Positions 42,467-51,886 of a stretch of DNA of 64,000 bases are shown here, in pieces. The stretch comes from Roseofilum reptotaenium CS-1145 (GTDB taxonomy: Bacteria; Cyanobacteriota; Cyanobacteriia; Cyanobacteriales; Desertifilaceae). Each line of letters begins with the position of its first letter. The first letter of the stretch is position 1. The notes below the pieces were generated by a model that saw only the letters and a program-made list of their open reading frames with translations, was not told the origin of the DNA and ran no database searches. The stretch lies in contig NZ_JAQMUE010000070.1 in NCBI RefSeq assembly GCF_028330985.1, positions 1 to 64,000 on the forward strand, read 5' to 3'. The position numbers and the translations under genes were made by a program.

Positions 42467-43921
42467 ATGGATTTAGTTCTGTCCCTCGATCGCGCCTCTG
42501 TCATTCCCTTATATCAGCAGCTTGCGGAAGAATTACGCCGTGCCGTCTTGCAGCAACGTCTTCAACCCAACCAGAAATTACCTCCCTCTCGACAATTAGC
42601 TCAGTCCCTCAAGATCTCGCGAATCACCGTAACCCAGAGCTACGAGCAACTGGTCAGCGAGGGATACTTAGAGACCCGTCGAGGATCGGGCACATTTGTT
42701 TGCGCTCAACTCCCCGAAGCCTATTTACACGCCAACTCTGTGGAGCAGGGGGCATCTGAATCATCCGATCTCACGCGACTGTCTCGATTCGCCACAACTC
42801 TACTAGGGGGACGATCGCTCGAAGGCCCCGATCCTCAATACCGGATTAGCTTTCGCTATGGCAATCCGGCTGCGGATTTGTTTCCCATGGATCTGTGGCG
42901 GCGACTCTTAGCCCGCCATTGCCGCACCTCCTCAACCCTGATGGATTACAGTTCCGATCCAGCGGGATATATGCCCCTGAGACGGGCGATCGCCAATTAC
43001 CTGGGGCGTTCCCGCGCGGTTCGATGCACTCCGGAACAAGTGATGATCGTCAACGGATCTCAACAAGCCCTCGATTTAATCGCCCGCCTCACCCTCGATC
43101 CAGGAGATTGGGTAGCAATGGAAGATCCGGGCTACTTGGGGGCCCGGTATTGCTTTACAGGACAAGGGGCGAACCTGCAACCGATTCCTGTAGATGCTGA
43201 AGGGTTGCAGGTCGATGTCCTCAAGGGCGATCGCCATCGGTTCAAATTTGTCTATGTCACTCCGTCCCATCAATTTCCTACTGGGGCAACTCTCTCGCTT
43301 TCTCGACGACTGGCTCTACTGCAATGGGCGCAACAAACCGAAACCCTCATCCTCGAAGATGACTATGATGGTGAATATCGTTATGGTGATCGCCCCATCC
43401 CTGCCTTACAAGGACTCGATTGCCACAACACCGTCATGTATGTGGGGACTTTTTCCAAAATTCTCTTTCCCTCGTTACGCCTGGGTTATCTGGTCGTGCC
43501 AACCCCTTGGATACCCCTGGTAAGTCGGGCGAAATGGTTATGCGATCGCCATTGTTCGATGCTAGACCAATATGCCCTCACCGATTTCTTTACCGAAGGT
43601 CACTTTGAACGACACATCAGACGAATGCGACATCTTTACGATCAGCGTCGCCAAGTATTGGTACAAGCGTTGAACAAGACTTTTGGAAGCAGAGTAACGA
43701 TTTTGGGAGAGAATGCGGGGATTCATTTAATGGCGAAATTAGAAACCGATTGGCCTGACGATCGCATCATTCAACGGGCAGCAAGTGTCGATATCGGCTT
43801 GATCAGCGCCCAAGGTTATTATTTAGCTGCTCCTAACTCAGGAGAGTTTATTTTTGGTTACTCTCAGCTTAATGAAACTCAGATCGAAGAGGGGATTCGG
43901 GCGATCGGTCAAGTTCTATAG
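42467..43921 (+). CDS. MocR/PdxR-type regulator (GntR HTH fused to aminotransferase domain)
   Basis: A protein of 484 residues from ATG 42467 (MDLVLSLDRASVIPLYQQL); longer in-frame starts run into the operator region. N-terminal winged helix (LPPSRQLAQSLKISRITVTQSYEQLVSEGYLETRRGSGTFV), linker, then a class I aminotransferase fold with the PLP lysine in VGTFSKILFPSLRLGYLV. Such regulators bind PLP or related ligands. It probably controls the divergent PPOX gene, which suits vitamin B6 or gamma-aminobutyrate metabolism. Confidence 0.9.
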   Translation: MDLVLSLDRASVIPLYQQLAEELRRAVLQQRLQPNQKLPPSRQLAQSLKISRITVTQSYEQLVSEGYLETRRGSGTFVCAQLPEAYLHANSVEQGASESSDLTRLSRFATTLLGGRSLEGPDPQYRISFRYGNPAADLFPMDLWRRLLARHCRTSSTLMDYSSDPAGYMPLRRAIANYLGRSRAVRCTPEQVMIVNGSQQALDLIARLTLDPGDWVAMEDPGYLGARYCFTGQGANLQPIPVDAEGLQVDVLKGDRHRFKFVYVTPSHQFPTGATLSLSRRLALLQWAQQTETLILEDDYDGEYRYGDRPIPALQGLDCHNTVMYVGTFSKILFPSLRLGYLVVPTPWIPLVSRAKWLCDRHCSMLDQYALTDFFTEGHFERHIRRMRHLYDQRRQVLVQALNKTFGSRVTILGENAGIHLMAKLETDWPDDRIIQRAASVDIGLISAQGYYLAAPNSGEFIFGYSQLNETQIEEGIRAIGQVL

Positions 43922-44062
43922 CCGTCAAGACATTACAGCACTTTTCTCTTCTATGAGATCCATGAATGACTGTTTTTAACGATCGCTAAAATAGCGAAAA
44001 GCTCCATCAAGTCTGTTGTTTACTCCCCCTATCCACCCATAACGGCACTTTGCATTCTATCC

Positions 44063-45247
44063 TTAATACGGATGTTGAACCCAGTCTTGAGTCTGATTAA
44101 ACGGTAACTCTTCATTAATCGCATCAATTTGTAATTGCTCGGCTTCATTGATTTGATCGATGTGGGTTTTCATGATTTGCATTAATCGTTGATTGTAAAA
44201 TCGATGCAGGCTATGGTGAGGAGTTGCGGGGAAGCCGCGCCGCTTCTTGTGTCGTCCTCCAGCACCGGGATCGAAGCGTTGAATGCCGTTGGCGATCGCC
44301 CATTCAATGGGTGTATAATAACAAGCATTAAAGTGCAGACAATCCAATTCTTCAAAACTGCCCCAATAGCGTCCATAAAGTTGATCGGCTTTAGTGACAC
44401 AAAAAGACATCCCCACCGGTTTGCGATCGTTCCCCTCTCGATAAGCAGCACTTAATACCAGGCGATGGCGATAACGATCGTAAAGGCGCTCAAAAAAAGT
44501 CTTGGTTAAATATTTGCTCCCCCACCAGCCAAATTGATCGCAGTGATGGCTATAAAAATGGTACATATCCGAGAGCAGATTATGGGTAATCTCTTCTCCA
44601 TTGTGGACTTTCATGGTTAATTGGGCTTTTTGAATGGCTTTACGCTCGCGTTTAATGTTGCGCCGTTGATTGGCATTAAACATGCCCAAATAATCATCAA
44701 ACGTCTGGAAGCCTTGATTATGCCAAATACTGCTATGGTGCAACCAGCCAGAAAAGCCATATTTTTGAATCATCGGTTTCCACTTAGGATCGACATAGAG
44801 GAAATTACAGCCGGAAATATCGTGGCGATCGCAAAATTGATCAATGGCAGCGACCATAATCTCCGTTAAGCTCTCCTCATCCTCGGTAGGATCGACCAAA
44901 AACCGATAGCCCAATGCGGGTGTAAACGGACTCATCCCCAACAACTTCGGATAATATTCAATTCCCAGACGATAAGCGAGATCTGCCCATTGGTGATCGA
45001 AGACGAACTCACCATAGCTGTGACCTTTAACATATAATGGAGCCGCAGCGACCAGAGTGCGATCGTGCCACACGGTTAAATGACAAGGTTGCCAACCCGC
45101 TTGCGCCGTAGCACTCCCCGACGCTTCCATATTATGCAACCATTCCCACTCTAAAAACGGTGTTTTCAACGGTTGCGCCAAAACATCCCATTCCTGTTGA
45201 GGCACTTCAGAAATTTGTGAAATCCAGCGAATTGAATATTGACGCAT
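44063..45247 (-). CDS. FemAB-like/GNAT acyltransferase (DUF482)
   Basis: A protein of 394 residues from ATG 45247 (MRQYSIRW); a TTG at 45259 adds four residues. DUF482 signatures: WLHNMEASGSA, FEFDHQWADLAYRLG-like aromatic segments, GCNFLYVD, WHNQGFQTFDDYLGMFNANQRRNIKRERKAI, LYGRYWGSFEELDCLHFNACYYTPIEWAIANG and RFDPGAGGRHKKRRGF. The family is GNAT-fold and often annotated as peptidogalycan biosynthesis; the real substrate is unknown. It stands alone. Confidence 0.85.
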   Translation of the reverse strand: MRQYSIRWISQISEVPQQEWDVLAQPLKTPFLEWEWLHNMEASGSATAQAGWQPCHLTVWHDRTLVAAAPLYVKGHSYGEFVFDHQWADLAYRLGIEYYPKLLGMSPFTPALGYRFLVDPTEDEESLTEIMVAAIDQFCDRHDISGCNFLYVDPKWKPMIQKYGFSGWLHHSSIWHNQGFQTFDDYLGMFNANQRRNIKRERKAIQKAQLTMKVHNGEEITHNLLSDMYHFYSHHCDQFGWWGSKYLTKTFFERLYDRYRHRLVLSAAYREGNDRKPVGMSFCVTKADQLYGRYWGSFEELDCLHFNACYYTPIEWAIANGIQRFDPGAGGRHKKRRGFPATPHHSLHRFYNQRLMQIMKTHIDQINEAEQLQIDAINEELPFNQTQDWVQHPY

Positions 45248-45345
45248 GAGACAACTCAATCATTAATCATTAATAGTTAAACAATTAAACAATTAGGGTA
45301 ATCGACTATCCGCCCCATCCTCTCCTATTACCCATTACCTATTAC

Positions 45346-46041
45346 CTAATTTAATTGATAGTGTAAAAACACCTCTTGTCCTACAGGGTGAGCCGAGAGG
45401 AGAGTTAGGGATTTGGGTACACTTAAGCCTAACCCATCTACCGGAGTAGGGGCGGTTGCGCCACCTAAAAGGACTGGGCATACGGTTAACCATAATTCAT
45501 CAATCCAATCTCCCGCGAGTAAACTTGCTACTAGCGCTCCTCCTCCGAGGATAGCCAAGCGCTTGAGTTGCAATTGGGCGAACTGGACAAAAATCCCATT
45601 CCAATAAAAGCCCCCTTCATGGGTAGGAGCGGTGAGAATGCGGTCAAATTGTGGCGCTAATTCGGGTTGATTTTGCCAGGGAATGGCTCCCTCTGGGGTG
45701 GTGAGTAGCCATCGGGGAACGGATTGTTGAAAAAAGCGATAGGAAGCATCAAGATTGCCAGTTTGAGACACTACAATTTGTACGGGTTGGGGCGGCTCTT
45801 GCTGTTGCTGGCGTTGCTGTAGAAGTTGGGGATCAGAAATACTTAAAGTTGTGCCATAGGCACGTAGGGTTCCTGCACCGAACAAGACAGCATCCACTTT
45901 GGCAATTTGTTGTTCGAGATGGGCTTTATCCGCCGTAGAACCAAATCGGGCAGCAGAACGGTCTATGTCGGAGATTTTGCCATCGGCACTCATGGCAAGA
46001 ATAGCTGTAATGTGGGGGCGATCGACCGCAAAACCCGTCAT
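45346..46041 (-). CDS. RibD C-terminal-type (DHFR-fold) reductase
   Basis: A protein of 231 residues resembling the reductase part of RibD: PHITAILAMSADGKISDIDRSAARFGS, VDAVLFGAGTLRAYGTTLSI, LAILGGGALVASLLAGDWIDELWLTVCPVLLGG. NADPH-dependent reduction of a riboflavin precursor is the family reaction. The deaminase half is missing, so it may be a paralogue. Upstream of the following heptamer-rich gap. Confidence 0.85.
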   Translation of the reverse strand: MTGFAVDRPHITAILAMSADGKISDIDRSAARFGSTADKAHLEQQIAKVDAVLFGAGTLRAYGTTLSISDPQLLQQRQQQQEPPQPVQIVVSQTGNLDASYRFFQQSVPRWLLTTPEGAIPWQNQPELAPQFDRILTAPTHEGGFYWNGIFVQFAQLQLKRLAILGGGALVASLLAGDWIDELWLTVCPVLLGGATAPTPVDGLGLSVPKSLTLLSAHPVGQEVFLHYQLN

Positions 46042-46408
46042 AGTATAGTCATAGTATAGGAGTAAGAGCTTTCAGAAAGTATACAATATGTTGCTTAATG
46101 TTGCTCTACAGAAAAATTTTCTTGCCTCCAAGGGAAGATGCTTGATAGGCTAGGAATGGGAAAGTTAAATTCAGAGATTAAGCTTCTTATCCCTCAATTC
46201 CCATATCAGAAGCAGGGTGCAAATGATCGCGAGTAATCCTTAACCTCAAAATTGTGATGAAGAACACAGTTAGGTCTATGGTGAAATCATAGCCTAAATA
46301 ACAAAAATCTTTAGAATATACAGTGAGTGCTATATTAATCGTATTTTAGGATGACCTCGTAAATTAATGTTCTAACTTTCAACCATCTACCAAAACCCAA
46401 CTCAGATT
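46042..46408 (+). other. 367-bp gap upstream of sigF
   Basis: AT-rich and without a recognised gene. It presumably holds the sigF promoter; no clear -35/-10 stands out. TATAGTCATAGTATAGGAG near its start is repetitive. Confidence 0.35.
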
Positions 46409-47182
46409 ATGGCAACTCCAGCTTCCCAAGATATAAAATATGAGAATATTGATGCCCTCTCAGCTTATCAACAAAATCCTTCGCTAGAATTGCGGAATAA
46501 AATTGTCAAATCGAATATTGGTTTAGTTAGGAAAGAAGCCCATCACTGGATGCACCAATGCAGTGAAGGATACGATGATTTACTTCAAGTTGGGTGTATT
46601 GGTCTCATTCGAGCTATAGAACGATTTGAACTGGGCAAAGGCCATGCTTTTAGTTCTTTCGCAATTCCTTACATTCGGGGTGAAATCCAACATTATTTGC
46701 GCGATCGCAGCAATACTGTCCGTATTCCTCGGCGCTGGTTAACGATACAGCGCCAAGCTGAAAGTACGATTCGGGATTTACAAATTAAACTCAACCGCTA
46801 TCCCAAAGATCTAGAAATCGCTGAAGCTATGGGCTTATCGGTAGCAGAATGGCACGACGTGAAACTCGCCTCTAAAAATCGCTCACTACTCAGTCTAGAT
46901 GCCCCCGTCACAGATGAAGGCGAACAAGCCACCAGTTTAGGGGAACTGGTTCCTGACCATCGCTATCGCAGTTTCCAGTTAGCCATGGAAGACCAAATCC
47001 GTCTCCAACAAGCCCTAGTCAACTTGGAAGATCGTACCCGCAAAGTCTTGGAATTTGTCTTTCTCTACGACCTCACCCAAAAAGAAACGGCTGAACGCAT
47101 GGGCATTAGCGCCGTTACTGTCTCTCGCCAGGTCAAAAAAGGTCTAGAGCGGTTGAAAAAAGTGATGATGACAGAGATCTGA
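46409..47182 (+). CDS. sigF: RNA polymerase group 3 sigma factor SigF
   Basis: A protein of 257 residues. Region 2 (SNIGLVRKEAHHWM...GYDDLLQVGCIGLIRAIERFELGKGHAFSSFAIPYIRGEIQHYLRD), region 3 (RIPRRWLTIQRQAESTIRDLQ...RYPKDLEIAEAMGLSVAEWHDV) and region 4 with HTH (LTQKETAERMGISAVTVSRQVKKGLERLK). The match to cyanobacterial SigF is strong. In Synechocystis SigF controls type IV pili and motility. The downstream proline-rich lipoprotein and MORN genes may belong to that programme; this is inference. Confidence 0.93.
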   Translation: MATPASQDIKYENIDALSAYQQNPSLELRNKIVKSNIGLVRKEAHHWMHQCSEGYDDLLQVGCIGLIRAIERFELGKGHAFSSFAIPYIRGEIQHYLRDRSNTVRIPRRWLTIQRQAESTIRDLQIKLNRYPKDLEIAEAMGLSVAEWHDVKLASKNRSLLSLDAPVTDEGEQATSLGELVPDHRYRSFQLAMEDQIRLQQALVNLEDRTRKVLEFVFLYDLTQKETAERMGISAVTVSRQVKKGLERLKKVMMTEI

Positions 47183-47216
47183 GTCTGTTGCCCCGATCGC
47201 CCAGTCTCTTGATGGG

Positions 47217-47281
47217 GAGATGGGGAGATAGGGGGATCGGGAGACGCGGAGAAATTCCTTCTTGCCTATTCCCTAATTCCC
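47217..47281 (+). repeat. Heptamer tandem repeats between sigF and the lipoprotein gene
   Basis: GGGGAGAT-type units (GGGGAGATGGGGAGATAGGG), then CCTATTC and CCCTAATTCCCTA units. Confidence 0.55.
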
Positions 47282-47379
47282 TAGATCTTGGTCATTAACC
47301 AAAAATCAGCCTAAAATAGCAGTACCATTAACCCAGTTGCTCAATCGTCAGCTAATCGTGCTAATCGTGGGGGGTTTCC

Positions 47380-48576
47380 ATGCGTCCATCATTCTTAGTC
47401 CTATTCCTTAGTGTCTTAACCCTAGGCTTATCCAGTTGTGGTTTAATTGGAGGTGGTGGAGACGAACCTGCCGCAGAAGCCCCCCCACCAGAACCCGTAG
47501 CGGCTGTACCCCAAACCACTCCCCCTGAAGGAACTGACACTGAAGGAACTGAAGGCGAAGCTCCGGCAGAAGTGTTTCCAGAAGAAGAGGAACCGGAAGC
47601 GCAAGAACCGCCCGCCCCACCTCCCCCCCAATCGACTCTAGAACAATCCACCAATGTTGAAGATCGAGTACAGTCTGTGAGCAATACAACAGGGCAAAAA
47701 GATCCCTTTAATCCTCCGGGCATTATTATTACCGGAGGCTCAGAAAATGGTGGAGCAGACAATGGCGGTCCAGCAGGGGGTATACCGCCCATTATCGTCG
47801 AAGCCTCCCCGCCGCCTACACCTCCTACACCTCCTAATAATGCTGGTGGAGGCTCAGATAATGAAGCAGTAGCACCAGCAATTCCTACAATTGCGCCTCT
47901 ATCGATACCAGAGCTGCCGCAAGTGGAACCGCCTCCTAATTTAGGCATAGATCCGAGGTTTCAACCGGTAGTGCCTCAAGTGCCCTTTAATCCGGGGCCT
48001 CCGCCTCCGAATACGGCTAGGGCGGTGGAAGTGTCGGCGGTGGTACAAGTAGGACAAGTAGTGAAGGCCATTGTAAAATCCCCTGGCGAAGAAACCCGTT
48101 ATGTAGGTGTAGGGGAGTATATCGGTGGCGGCTCGGTGTATGTGAAAAATATTGATGTCTATAGTCCTGCTGAACCGGTGGTCGTTTTAGAAGAGTATGG
48201 GCAAGAAGTAACCCGTGCAGTTGGGGCTGCTCCTTTACCCGAAATTGCCATGCCTGAACCACCGACTGCGGGCGGTGACACTGGCGATACGATCATTAAG
48301 GGGATTAAGATCAGTGGGTTGATGTTGAATGGCAGTTCTATTAGCGGACGAGTTATCAATACAACAGATAAACCCGTTCTGGTAAGAATGATAAGGATAC
48401 GTCTGGAAGGGACAGACGGTACTTTAATCTCTGAAACATCTCTATCTGGCCCTAGTGCAAGTTTAAGGCCTGGTCAACAGGGGTTTATTGATGGAGGAGT
48501 TGTGAATACTCGTGGCTATCCACCAGAGCAAATTAGGGTAGAAATTCAAGATATAGAAGTAGAAGAAGCAGAATAA
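47380..48576 (+). CDS. Proline-rich lipoprotein with a PilP-like core
   Basis: A protein of 398 residues. Signal peptide with lipobox LSSC (Cys at about 20). Residues 25-215 are low-complexity Pro/Glu/Gly-rich, containing QKDPFNPPGIIITGG. A compact domain follows (VEVSAVVQVGQVVKAIVKSPGEETRYVGVGEYIGGGSVYVKNIDVYSPAEPVVVLEEYGQEVTRAVG), reminiscent of the beta domain of the pilus lipoprotein PilP. The C-terminal ~100 residues form another beta region with RMIRIRLEGTDGTLISET. PilP resemblance is by eye only. It forms an operon with the MORN gene 12 bases downstream. Confidence 0.65.
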   Translation: MRPSFLVLFLSVLTLGLSSCGLIGGGGDEPAAEAPPPEPVAAVPQTTPPEGTDTEGTEGEAPAEVFPEEEEPEAQEPPAPPPPQSTLEQSTNVEDRVQSVSNTTGQKDPFNPPGIIITGGSENGGADNGGPAGGIPPIIVEASPPPTPPTPPNNAGGGSDNEAVAPAIPTIAPLSIPELPQVEPPPNLGIDPRFQPVVPQVPFNPGPPPPNTARAVEVSAVVQVGQVVKAIVKSPGEETRYVGVGEYIGGGSVYVKNIDVYSPAEPVVVLEEYGQEVTRAVGAAPLPEIAMPEPPTAGGDTGDTIIKGIKISGLMLNGSSISGRVINTTDKPVLVRMIRIRLEGTDGTLISETSLSGPSASLRPGQQGFIDGGVVNTRGYPPEQIRVEIQDIEVEEAE

Positions 48577-48588
48577 AACATAAAACCT

Positions 48589-49374
48589 ATGCCAAAGTTC
48601 AGTTTCAAACATTATTTAAGTCTAACTTTCTTAGCAGTCTTAATCGCCCTTGGGGGCAAACCCTATGCTGCTAAATCTCAACCCGCTCCTCCTCCGAATC
48701 CTCCAGGAGGAGGAGGGCAATTAGGAACGGATGAAGAACTGGTTCCTAATTGTGTGCCGAATGTAGCGACAGGAAAAGTTAAATGTAGCTATTCTAATGG
48801 CGATCGCTATCAAGGTGACTTTCTCAACGGTAGGCCCCATGGTGTAGGCGTTTATATCTTTTTTGGCGGCAACCGCTATGAAGGGAATTTTCTCAATGGT
48901 CAACCCCATGGTCAAGGGGTTTTGATTCGAGCAGATGATACCCGGTTTGAAGGGATTTTTGAGAATGGAACCCTCACTGGTACTGCTAATCGACCGGGTA
49001 CAATTGTATTTTCCACTGGTGAAGTTTACCAAGGTAGCTTAGAACTTTTCCCAGTCCCTGGAAATCCCACACGACAAACCAGCCGCCCCAATGGTCGAGG
49101 AGTCTTTATTTTCCCTGATAGTAGTCGTTATCAAGGGGAATTTTTCCAGGGGCAAATTTTAGGTCAAGGTATTCTGGTTCGCCCGGATGGAACCCGTTGT
49201 CAAGGTCGTTTTTTTAATCAAGAACTTGATGCTAGAGTGCAATGTGTCTTTCCCGATGGTACAAGATATGAAGGAGAATTAAGGGGCGGTATTCCCCATG
49301 GTCAAGGTGTCCTTATTTCTCCTAATGGTCAGCGAACCTCTGGACGCTTCCGCGATGGTGAGTTCGTGAATTAA
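48589..49374 (+). CDS. Exported MORN-repeat protein
   Basis: A protein of 261 residues. Signal peptide (MPKFSFKHYLSLTFLAVLIALGG), a short proline/glycine linker, then about seven MORN-type repeats of ~23 residues with the plan GDRYQGDFLNGRPHGxGVYIF. MORN repeats bind membranes or proteins. A single cysteine pair in the first repeat (CVPN...KCSY). No other domain. Probably periplasmic or outer-surface associated. Confidence 0.85.
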   Translation: MPKFSFKHYLSLTFLAVLIALGGKPYAAKSQPAPPPNPPGGGGQLGTDEELVPNCVPNVATGKVKCSYSNGDRYQGDFLNGRPHGVGVYIFFGGNRYEGNFLNGQPHGQGVLIRADDTRFEGIFENGTLTGTANRPGTIVFSTGEVYQGSLELFPVPGNPTRQTSRPNGRGVFIFPDSSRYQGEFFQGQILGQGILVRPDGTRCQGRFFNQELDARVQCVFPDGTRYEGELRGGIPHGQGVLISPNGQRTSGRFRDGEFVN

Positions 49375-49429
49375 TCTTGAGATCATGAAAAATCGTTTCC
49401 CCAGAAGTATTGAATGTTAGCGTAGTATC

Positions 49430-49464
49430 AAAAAAAAGAGGATAGGGTACGGGATGCTATCCTC
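49430..49464 (-). terminator. Second intrinsic-terminator-like hairpin
   Basis: Perfect 8-bp stem GAGGATAG (49438-49445) / CTATCCTC (49457-49464), preceded by an A-run 49430-49437 (T-run on the minus strand). No gene uses it on that strand unless transcription passes the terminator at 49786-49820. Confidence 0.55.
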
Positions 49465-49567
49465 AAAAATAGAAACCATCAATCCAATAGTAATATTATT
49501 TCCCAAAAGTGTTGAATATTAGGATGAAATACCGTATTTTATTCTCAAGCTTTCGAGTTTCTTTACG

Positions 49568-49668
49568 AATATAGCGTTTCTCTCTTCTATGAGGTACAGC
49601 TTGAAACCTTAGAACCTAAGCCATACAAGCTATTCCCTATTCCCTATTCCCTAGCGCGAAGCGCTATA
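49568..49668. repeat. Compound dispersed repeat (CTATGAGGTACA core, heptamers, GCGCGAAGCGCTATA)
   Basis: Begins ATATAGCGTTTC and ends GCGCGAAGCGCTATA (49654-49668), an inverted pair AGCGyTT/AAGCGCT. Inside are TCTATGAGGTACAGCTT and three CCCTATT heptamers. Related pieces lie at 26893-26983, 51351-51411 and 43936-43970. Confidence 0.55.
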
Positions 49669-49785
49669 TATTGACTTATTACGTTTGTGATACAGGTACA
49701 TTACTTGGGACAACAGGATAGAGACTAAGTTTTAAATATTTTAGCGATCGCACTGTGCAAAAGTCACAGAAGCGGGGCATCGAGC

Positions 49786-49820
49786 TAAAAAAATCCTTCT
49801 CCAGAAAATAGAGAAGGATT
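49786..49820 (-). terminator. Intrinsic terminator of the deoxyhypusine-synthase-like gene
   Basis: Stem AATCCTTCTC (49792-49801) / GAGAAGGATT (49811-49820), 9-base loop, with AAAAAAA just before (T-run on the minus strand), 36 bases after the stop codon. Confidence 0.85.
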
Positions 49821-49855
49821 AAGGTGAAGAAAAGGTTATTCTTCAAATGGTGACG

Positions 49856-51034
49856 TTATTTACGGATAGGAGTGCCGCACGGATAAGTAGAAACCGGAGC
49901 AGCAGCACTCATTTCTTTCGGTTGAGCCACTACAGGAGCCTTTTGTTGAGCTTGATACTCTGCCTTCAAATGGTCTAATAACTCCTGACGGCGATCGTAT
50001 AGCCGTTTCAGGGGACGGGGTGTAGACTTTTTGCTCACATAAGAGCTAATCAAGGGTAGGGCGATCGTGCTATCGGTATAGCAAACAATACTATTGGGTA
50101 ATTCGTTCGGGTCTACTTTCCCCCAACTCACCGCTTCTGAAGGAGTTGCTCCCGATAATCCTCCAGTATCGGGACGAGCATCGGTAATCTGGATAAAATA
50201 ATCATGACCCCGTTCTTCTAAACCCAAAACCTCATGAATCTGGGGTTGAGTTTGCAACAGGAAGTTTTTCGGCGAACCGCCACCAATCATCAAAGCGGCA
50301 CTTCTCCCCATCACATCGGGAATATCAGAATTCCGAGCGCCATAGACAATGGCGGCTGTTTCATTAACATCAATGGCTGGATCAAGCATGAGATCCGATC
50401 CCTCTAATACCAAAGCCGCCACATTCATACCAATGGAACTATCCCCAGGAGAAGAGGTATAGATGGGAACGCCACATTCATAGGCTGTGGAGAGTAAGCA
50501 AGGATTTTCAATGCCTAAATGCTGTTCAATTTCCCAGATATATCGCCCCAAATGATAGTGAAATTCAGCCGTTCCCATCCTTTTTGGGAATTCTGGCGCT
50601 TTCAAGGTTTGGCGGATAAAGGCATCGGTTTCTAACAGCACATCGTAGTCGAACACAATGTCATAAATGCGAATATGTCCCTCTTCTCGCAATTTCACAT
50701 CATCTAAGAAGGGACTGCCTGCATACAGACTCATTCCCAAACCATAATGCAGATCGTGGTATAAATTAGCTCCCGTGCTAATCATCCAATCAATATAGCC
50801 TTGTTGCATCAGAGGTGCTAAGATGCCCACCCCAAATCCGGCTGGAGTCATGGCTCCCGAGAGACTTACACCGACGGTAACTCCCGGTTGCATGACTTTC
50901 TGGGTGAGCAAGTGGCAAATTTCCCGCAGTCGTGCTGAATTGTAGGCGGTAAAGTAGCCATCAATCAGATCGACTACGCTAATTTCTGTGGGCAAAGGAG
51001 CAGGTGCAATTTTGTTTTTGAGTAAGCGAGACAT
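49856..51034 (-). CDS. Deoxyhypusine-synthase-like polyamine enzyme
   Basis: A protein of 392 residues of the deoxyhypusine synthase family. NAD-binding and substrate segments: [115 protein letters not shown] (the lysine here is the imine-forming residue). Bacterial members with this layout make homospermidine or related polyamines rather than modify eIF5A. AGGAGA lies 7 bases before the ATG. It has its own terminator. Confidence 0.9.
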   Translation of the reverse strand: MSRLLKNKIAPAPLPTEISVVDLIDGYFTAYNSARLREICHLLTQKVMQPGVTVGVSLSGAMTPAGFGVGILAPLMQQGYIDWMISTGANLYHDLHYGLGMSLYAGSPFLDDVKLREEGHIRIYDIVFDYDVLLETDAFIRQTLKAPEFPKRMGTAEFHYHLGRYIWEIEQHLGIENPCLLSTAYECGVPIYTSSPGDSSIGMNVAALVLEGSDLMLDPAIDVNETAAIVYGARNSDIPDVMGRSAALMIGGGSPKNFLLQTQPQIHEVLGLEERGHDYFIQITDARPDTGGLSGATPSEAVSWGKVDPNELPNSIVCYTDSTIALPLISSYVSKKSTPRPLKRLYDRRQELLDHLKAEYQAQQKAPVVAQPKEMSAAAPVSTYPCGTPIRK

Positions 51035-51886
51035 GATGAATTCTCCTATTTTCTAATCTGCTTGGTTGGGATACCGATTCTCTATCGTTCTTTGAGCCAG
51101 GCATCGAGAATTTCCAGGAAAAATAGACCCCAATTCTGGAGTTTTTTTATCCCTTCCAGTTTTTTGCAATCATGGTAAAATACCCTCAAAAACCATGCCT
51201 AGAAATCCATTTCTAGCTGGTTTTGGGTTGGTATCCCTGGATTTTTAGAGATCGTTAAAGCTTATTCGGGTTAGATTTCTGAGCAGCTAAACCACTGTCC
51301 ATTTACCTTGGTTTTTTCTTTCCAAGGGATCGTGTTCAGGACTTACAGCACTTCTGCTATGAGGTACACCTTCAAAGGCTCCAAGCATGAATACTACAAG
51401 CTTTTGCCTAGGGCATTTATGTCCGCAAAGCGGAATACGCTGCATTTAGCTGATTGACCGGCCCAGTTTGCCAACTTCAGTTGAGGGTAGGGCAAACCTA
51501 ACAGTTACAGACCGGTCAGATCGGACTAGGGGGTTCACAGCCATCCACCCAGGAGATTGTGGGGTCAGACTTACGTCTACGCTTGAGTTTCATTTCCAGA
51601 TACCACAAGCCTTGCCAGGGGTATCCAGTCAGGGGAGGATAGTTCAATTTTCTTCTTAGCACCTATTAGAGACCACCTATTTCAACTATAGCAGAAGTTT
51701 AAGAAAACTGTATTTTTTTGAATTCAGCGATCTAGATTGCCATTAAAGGAATATCCTAGGGGTCTATTCAAGGCTTAAAGACGGTTACAGGTTCTTATGA
51801 TTTTTACTAAGATTTGGTCAAAATCAGGTTAACAAAAGGCAAATATTTTTCAGGATCAATTTCATCCGAACAATTGAGAATAGCTG
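51035..51886. other. 850-bp gap with a structured, repeat-derived segment
   Basis: No supported gene; a 63-codon plus-strand frame (51468-51659) has no family. 51351-51411 repeats the TATGAGGTACAxCTT core seen at 49587. 51466-51472 / 51491-51497 form stem GTTTGCC/GGCAAAC, followed by GACCGGTC and further G-rich bases to 51615. This could be an old insertion-sequence end or a structured RNA; I cannot decide. Confidence 0.4.

Larger units (their letters stand above)
49375..49785. other. 410-bp repeat-rich gap downstream of the MORN gene
   Basis: Contains two direct-repeat segments (AGAAGTATTGAATGTTAG near 49402 and AAAAGTGTTGAATATTAG near 49505), a hairpin at 49438-49464 and a compound dispersed repeat at 49568-49668. 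No gene seen. Confidence 0.5.

Noticed and set aside
51468-51659. 63-codon frame in the 850-bp gap
   Set aside because: No family, and lies across a stem-forming segment.
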